Source of the DNA: an uncultured Flavobacteriaceae bacterium
Lineage (GTDB): Bacteria; Bacteroidota; Bacteroidia; Flavobacteriales; Flavobacteriaceae
Length of the DNA: 64,000 nucleotides
Reading direction: 5' to 3'
Assembly (NCBI GenBank): GCA_947494565.1
Contig: CANLVG010000015.1
Span: 62,001-126,000 of the forward strand
Below, one piece after another: positions 60,553 through 64,000 of the stretch. A program made the translations under genes and the position numbers. Every line of letters begins with the position of its first letter. The first letter of the stretch is position 1. The notes under the pieces are model-generated. The model worked only from the letters and a program-made list of their open reading frames with translations, made no database searches and was not told the DNA's origin.

Positions 60553-63500
60553 ATGAAGATTACGTTACTAAAAAGGCTGTTGTTGTTCGGAGCATTCATT
60601 TGTTTCTCCGCGGTATCGGCTCAGACAGTATCAGGTACGGTCACTGATTCTAGTGGCCCATTGCCTGGAGCAAGTGTTGTGGTTAAGGGAACCACAAATG
60701 GCACACAAACCGATTTCGATGGAAATTTCACTATAGACAACGTTGACAGCTCCGCTACTTTGGTATTTAGCTACATCGGCTATTCCACACAGGAAATTGC
60801 GGTAAACGGTCAAGGAACTATAAATGTTATCCTAGCAGAAGATGCTAGTCAACTTGATGAAGTCGTAGTAGTCGGTTACGGCACTCAGAAAAAATCTACA
60901 ATAACCGGTTCCATATCAAAAGTAACCAATGAGACTTTAGATCAAATTGCTGTATCAAGGGTTGATGATGCTCTTATTGGTCAGGTTTCCGGTGTTAATA
61001 TACAAGCAACAAATGCTGAAGCGGGTGGTGCACCTACAATCACAATTAGAGGTGTTGGTTCCATAGCAGCGGACTCAGGACCTGCGTTAGTGGTTGACGG
61101 AATTGTGGTAAGCTCAGATTTTCTTGGAAACCTTGACATGAACGATGTAGAATCTTTTGAAGTTTTGAAGGATGCTGCTTCGGCCGCAATTTATGGTAGT
61201 GAAGGTGCAAATGGGGTTATTTTGATAACGACTAAAAGTGGTAAGGCGGGAAAAACAAAATTCAGTTACCAGACCTATACCGGATACAAGCAGGCACATG
61301 GTAGCGATGACTACAAAAAAGATATCGATGAGTGGTTTGCATTGGAGCAATCAGTTGCTGGCACACTATCTGAAGAATCGCAGTACATTAAACTTTTAGT
61401 AGGGACAACAGGAGTAAATAGAGATTGGCAAGATGTTTTCTTTGATGGAGGTAACGTAACAAGTCATTCACTTTCTGCTAGAGGGGGTACTGAAGATACG
61501 AAGTTCAGTACATCTCTAAGATACCTTCACGATCAAGGAGTGGTAATAACAGATGATTATAAATTATATACCGCTAATTTAAAGGTTAATTCGAAAATTG
61601 GTAAAAAATTAAAGTTTGGCCTTAGTGCTACTCCCTCTTACACCAAACAGCGACGTTTACCAACTTCAATTCATAACCCAATTCGTCAATCACCTTGGTT
61701 GCCAATTTATCATACCGAAGAATCGCTTCAGTTTATTAATCGTGATGTATATCCAGATGTCGGTATTGGGGATTATTTCTGGGAAAACCATTTAGTCGAA
61801 TTGGATCTGGATGGAGACGGCAGTGATTCGAGACCTCGTACCTCCGGCGATTCAAATCCGTACCAACAATATGTTGAGAGAGAACACTACGATTTTAATA
61901 CCAAATTATACGGTTCAACCTATTTGAGTTATGAAATTGCCGATGGCCTTACGGCAAAAGCATCTTTGGGTGTAACTATAGACCAGAGAAAACAAACAAG
62001 GTGGGACGGCACCAACTACCATGCTTCCGGCGCTAGTAGGTCTCAGTACACATTGAACAATAGATTTCGCACAAGATTAATTAACGATAACACTCTTAAT
62101 TATACGAAGACTTTTGGAGACCATGACCTAAATGTTTTGGCTGGTTTGACCATTCAAAAAAGAAGAGCTGAGTTCAGTACCATAATTGGTAGTGGGTTTA
62201 CCGATGATCGCCTTAAAAACATGAATGGGGCTGATCCGGAAAACACTATTGTAACTGAATTTAACACAAACCGTAGCAAAATAGGTTATTTCGCCAGAGT
62301 TAATTATGCCTATTTAGGGAAATACTTGTTCAATGCCTCTTTCAGACGAGATGGTAGCTCTGTATTTGGTGTTGACTCCAAATGGGGTAACTTCCCTGCT
62401 GTATCGGTGGGTTGGAATGTTGCCAAAGAAAATTTCTTAAGCAATAGTGATATAATAAGCAATCTAAAGTTTAGGGCCAGTTATGGTCTTACGGGTTCAG
62501 AAAACTTCAATGTAGGAAATGCGCTAACAAATGCATGGCCATACCTCGCGTTAAGTCAAAATACGAACTATGGCATCACGCAAGGTGCTGCTCCTCTAAA
62601 TATTGCTAATCCTGGTTTGCAATGGGAGGCTTCCAAAGAATTGACTATAGGTTTAGACTATGGCTTTGCAGGCAATAGAATATCCGGTTCCATTGATTAT
62701 TATCAGAGAAATAGTGATGAATTACTTTTAAACAACCCTGTATCCTACCTGACTGGGTTTAATCAAGGTATTGTAAACCTAGGAGAGGTACAGAACAGAG
62801 GTTTCGAATTTGAACTTAGAACTAAAAACATTAGTAATGAAAATTTTAGTTGGAACTCCACATTAATAGCCTCTACCAACCAAAATGAATTATTGAGTTT
62901 TGGGGATTCCAATAATGCCTTAATATCTGATACTTACGGCAGAAATTCTCAGTGGATTAATCGCATAGGTGAGCCTATTTCGTCTTACTGGGGTTTTGTT
63001 GTTGATGAGGAGCTTTTTGATGAAACTTCTTTTAGAACAACATATGTCGATAGCCCATGGAATAGAATAAACGGGCAATCTAGAGCGACTATTGTAAAGG
63101 ATTTAAATGGTGACGGTTTAATTACCGACGAGGACAAAACCATTTTGGGAGATCCTTATCCAGATTTGATATATAGCTTTACAAATGAATTCAAACTAGG
63201 GGACTTTGATCTTTCCTTCATGGTGCAAGGAAGTCTTGGTGGCCAAGTAAACAATATTGGCGATGAGTACTTCTATAACTGGTTCGGCAATACTACAAGA
63301 AGTACAGGTGCCGAAGAAGCTGTAGCTGCCGGTCTCGTGCCCGATGTCTCTTTTATTCAAAGAAAGGTTGTAACGAGCGAAGTAATTGCCAGTTCCGATT
63401 ATTTTTCCTTGCGTAATGTAAATCTTGGATATAATTTTTCAAATGATCTGACTTCTCGTATAGGTTTAGATGGATTAAGACTGTATGCCACTGCCCAGAA

Positions 63501-63642
63501 TCTGGTATATGTAACCGCTGATGATTATCACGGTTTCAACCCAGAGCACGACGATAACGGTAATGTAAGGGCATTTGGCTCACAAAGAGCAGGTACGCCA
63601 ATATTTAAGACGTTTACCATTGGTATGAACATTGACTTTTAA
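60553..63642 (+). CDS. susC: SusC-like TonB-dependent transporter
   Basis: A 1029-residue outer-membrane transporter importing oligosaccharides with a SusD lid. Signal peptide ending FSAVSAQ, then a carboxypeptidase-regulatory-like domain (about 25-100, VSGTVTDSSGPLPGASVVVKG), the SusC plug start LDEVVVVGYGTQKKSTITGSIS (about 104), plug motif VLKDAASAAIYGSEGANGVI, and a 22-strand barrel ending FTIGMNIDF. No extra N-terminal STN signalling domain, so control by an ECF sigma/anti-sigma pair is unlikely; the operator upstream explains regulation. The partner SusD gene starts 20 bp downstream. Confidence 0.95.
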   Translation: MKITLLKRLLLFGAFICFSAVSAQTVSGTVTDSSGPLPGASVVVKGTTNGTQTDFDGNFTIDNVDSSATLVFSYIGYSTQEIAVNGQGTINVILAEDASQLDEVVVVGYGTQKKSTITGSISKVTNETLDQIAVSRVDDALIGQVSGVNIQATNAEAGGAPTITIRGVGSIAADSGPALVVDGIVVSSDFLGNLDMNDVESFEVLKDAASAAIYGSEGANGVILITTKSGKAGKTKFSYQTYTGYKQAHGSDDYKKDIDEWFALEQSVAGTLSEESQYIKLLVGTTGVNRDWQDVFFDGGNVTSHSLSARGGTEDTKFSTSLRYLHDQGVVITDDYKLYTANLKVNSKIGKKLKFGLSATPSYTKQRRLPTSIHNPIRQSPWLPIYHTEESLQFINRDVYPDVGIGDYFWENHLVELDLDGDGSDSRPRTSGDSNPYQQYVEREHYDFNTKLYGSTYLSYEIADGLTAKASLGVTIDQRKQTRWDGTNYHASGASRSQYTLNNRFRTRLINDNTLNYTKTFGDHDLNVLAGLTIQKRRAEFSTIIGSGFTDDRLKNMNGADPENTIVTEFNTNRSKIGYFARVNYAYLGKYLFNASFRRDGSSVFGVDSKWGNFPAVSVGWNVAKENFLSNSDIISNLKFRASYGLTGSENFNVGNALTNAWPYLALSQNTNYGITQGAAPLNIANPGLQWEASKELTIGLDYGFAGNRISGSIDYYQRNSDELLLNNPVSYLTGFNQGIVNLGEVQNRGFEFELRTKNISNENFSWNSTLIASTNQNELLSFGDSNNALISDTYGRNSQWINRIGEPISSYWGFVVDEELFDETSFRTTYVDSPWNRINGQSRATIVKDLNGDGLITDEDKTILGDPYPDLIYSFTNEFKLGDFDLSFMVQGSLGGQVNNIGDEYFYNWFGNTTRSTGAEEAVAAGLVPDVSFIQRKVVTSEVIASSDYFSLRNVNLGYNFSNDLTSRIGLDGLRLYATAQNLVYVTADDYHGFNPEHDDNGNVRAFGSQRAGTPIFKTFTIGMNIDF

Positions 63643-63662
63643 TCTTAGTAAAGAAAAAAATT

Positions 63663-64000
63663 ATGAAACATATAAAATATCTAATTTTCGCTGCAGGATC
63701 TCTTTTCCTCTCCTGTGATACGGAAGAGTTTTTAAATCCGGTACCAGACTCTGTGGTGACCGTAGATTCATTCTTTCAAACGGATGCGGACGTATTTTCT
63801 GGAATCATGGGAATTTACGATGCGCTTCAGGGGGTTAATGATGCTACAAATTCAAATGAGGCCACAACAAATAGAGGTGTACAATTTGAGCACCTCTTGA
63901 CAGAGCATAGAACCGATAATACAAGAAATGCGACAACAGAAGGCTCAAAAGCCGATTTTCACAGGTACCTCGTGAATGCAAACAATGTAGAGTCCGAGGA
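63663..64000 (+). CDS. susD: SusD-like glycan-binding lipoprotein, partial
   Basis: The gene starts at ATG 63663 and continues past the right edge; 112 residues are visible. Lipoprotein signal MKHIKYLIFAAGSLFLSC with Cys18. The following EEFLNPVPDSVVTVDSFFQT and DADVFSGIMGIYDALQG are the standard SusD/RagB N-terminal blocks (helical TPR-like start). It would bind alginate oligosaccharides at the surface and hand them to the SusC channel. Confidence 0.93.
   Translation, partial: MKHIKYLIFAAGSLFLSCDTEEFLNPVPDSVVTVDSFFQTDADVFSGIMGIYDALQGVNDATNSNEATTNRGVQFEHLLTEHRTDNTRNATTEGSKADFHRYLVNANNVESE

Noticed and set aside
1-64000. tRNA, rRNA, CRISPR, insertion sequence or prophage
   Set aside because: None found: no cloverleaf or regularly spaced repeats were noticed, and no transposase, integrase or phage structural proteins are encoded.

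Overview
The window reads as a chromosomal segment of a marine, polysaccharide-degrading member of the Bacteroidota, most likely Flavobacteriaceae (a Zobellia/Maribacter/Arenibacter-like genus; genus is a guess). The reasons are a SusC/SusD pair, many short lipoproteins, S1 sulfatases, a GH29 fucosidase, PL6 and PL7 alginate lyases, a TTG-N19-TAnnTTTG promoter architecture instead of E. coli-type boxes, and moderate-to-low GC. No rRNA, tRNA, CRISPR array, transposase or prophage was found.

Layout. (1) 1-4.5 kb: a minus-strand set of poorly characterised genes: a large alpha/beta-hydrolase-like protein cut by the window edge, a divergent macro-domain protein, a small helical protein, a lipoprotein, and a peptidoglycan-binding protein without an export signal. 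(2) 4.5-9.4 kb: a GH29 alpha-L-fucosidase diverging from two paralogous jelly-roll lipoproteins. (3) 9.4-26.3 kb: a twelve-gene minus-strand exopolysaccharide locus: WecA/TagO-like initiator, flippase, polymerase, GT4, AsnB-type amidotransferase, WecG/TagA transferase, FemAB-like protein, polysaccharide deacetylase, UDP-GlcNAc 2-epimerase, Wzc-type tyrosine kinase and a formyltransferase/GINT-like protein. (4) 26.7-29.9 kb: two sulfatases in tandem. (5) 30-53 kb: mostly housekeeping and stress genes, namely an exonuclease/GIY-YIG nuclease, a persulfide-detoxification set (MBL-rhodanese, YgaP-like, SulP), MauG-type peroxidase, DinB, Crp/Fnr, aldose epimerase, M20 peptidase, CotH kinase, cystathionine beta-synthase, LolC-like permease, NamZ, sterol-desaturase-like hydroxylase, YkgJ, methyltransferase, metalloprotease, QueE, a cytochrome c/sugar dehydrogenase, an RraA-like protein and a Tat-exported sugar isomerase-like protein. 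(6) 53.3-64 kb: an alginate utilisation locus.

The alginate locus is the best-integrated system. Three transcription units each begin with the same compound element: a Bacteroidetes -7 box (TAnnTTTG) that runs directly into two tandem 12-bp operators (TTGGTAAACCAA followed by YTGGTWAACCAR) 13 bp apart. Unit 1 encodes a gluconokinase-like protein with an altered P-loop and a PL6 alginate lyase. Unit 2 encodes a tandem-domain PL7 alginate lyase, a KdgF-like cupin and a DEH-reductase-like SDR. Unit 3 encodes SusC and SusD. The lyases would cut alginate at the surface, SusCD would import oligomers, KdgF would linearise unsaturated uronates and the SDR would reduce DEH. The KDG kinase, KDPG aldolase and the regulator are not in the window and are probably beyond the right edge.

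Items most worth a second look are the shared operator regulon, the kinase with no Ser/Thr in its Walker A motif, the perfectly in-register PL7 duplication, the structured susC leader, the unexplained left-edge cluster and the paralogous jelly-roll lipoproteins beside the fucosidase.
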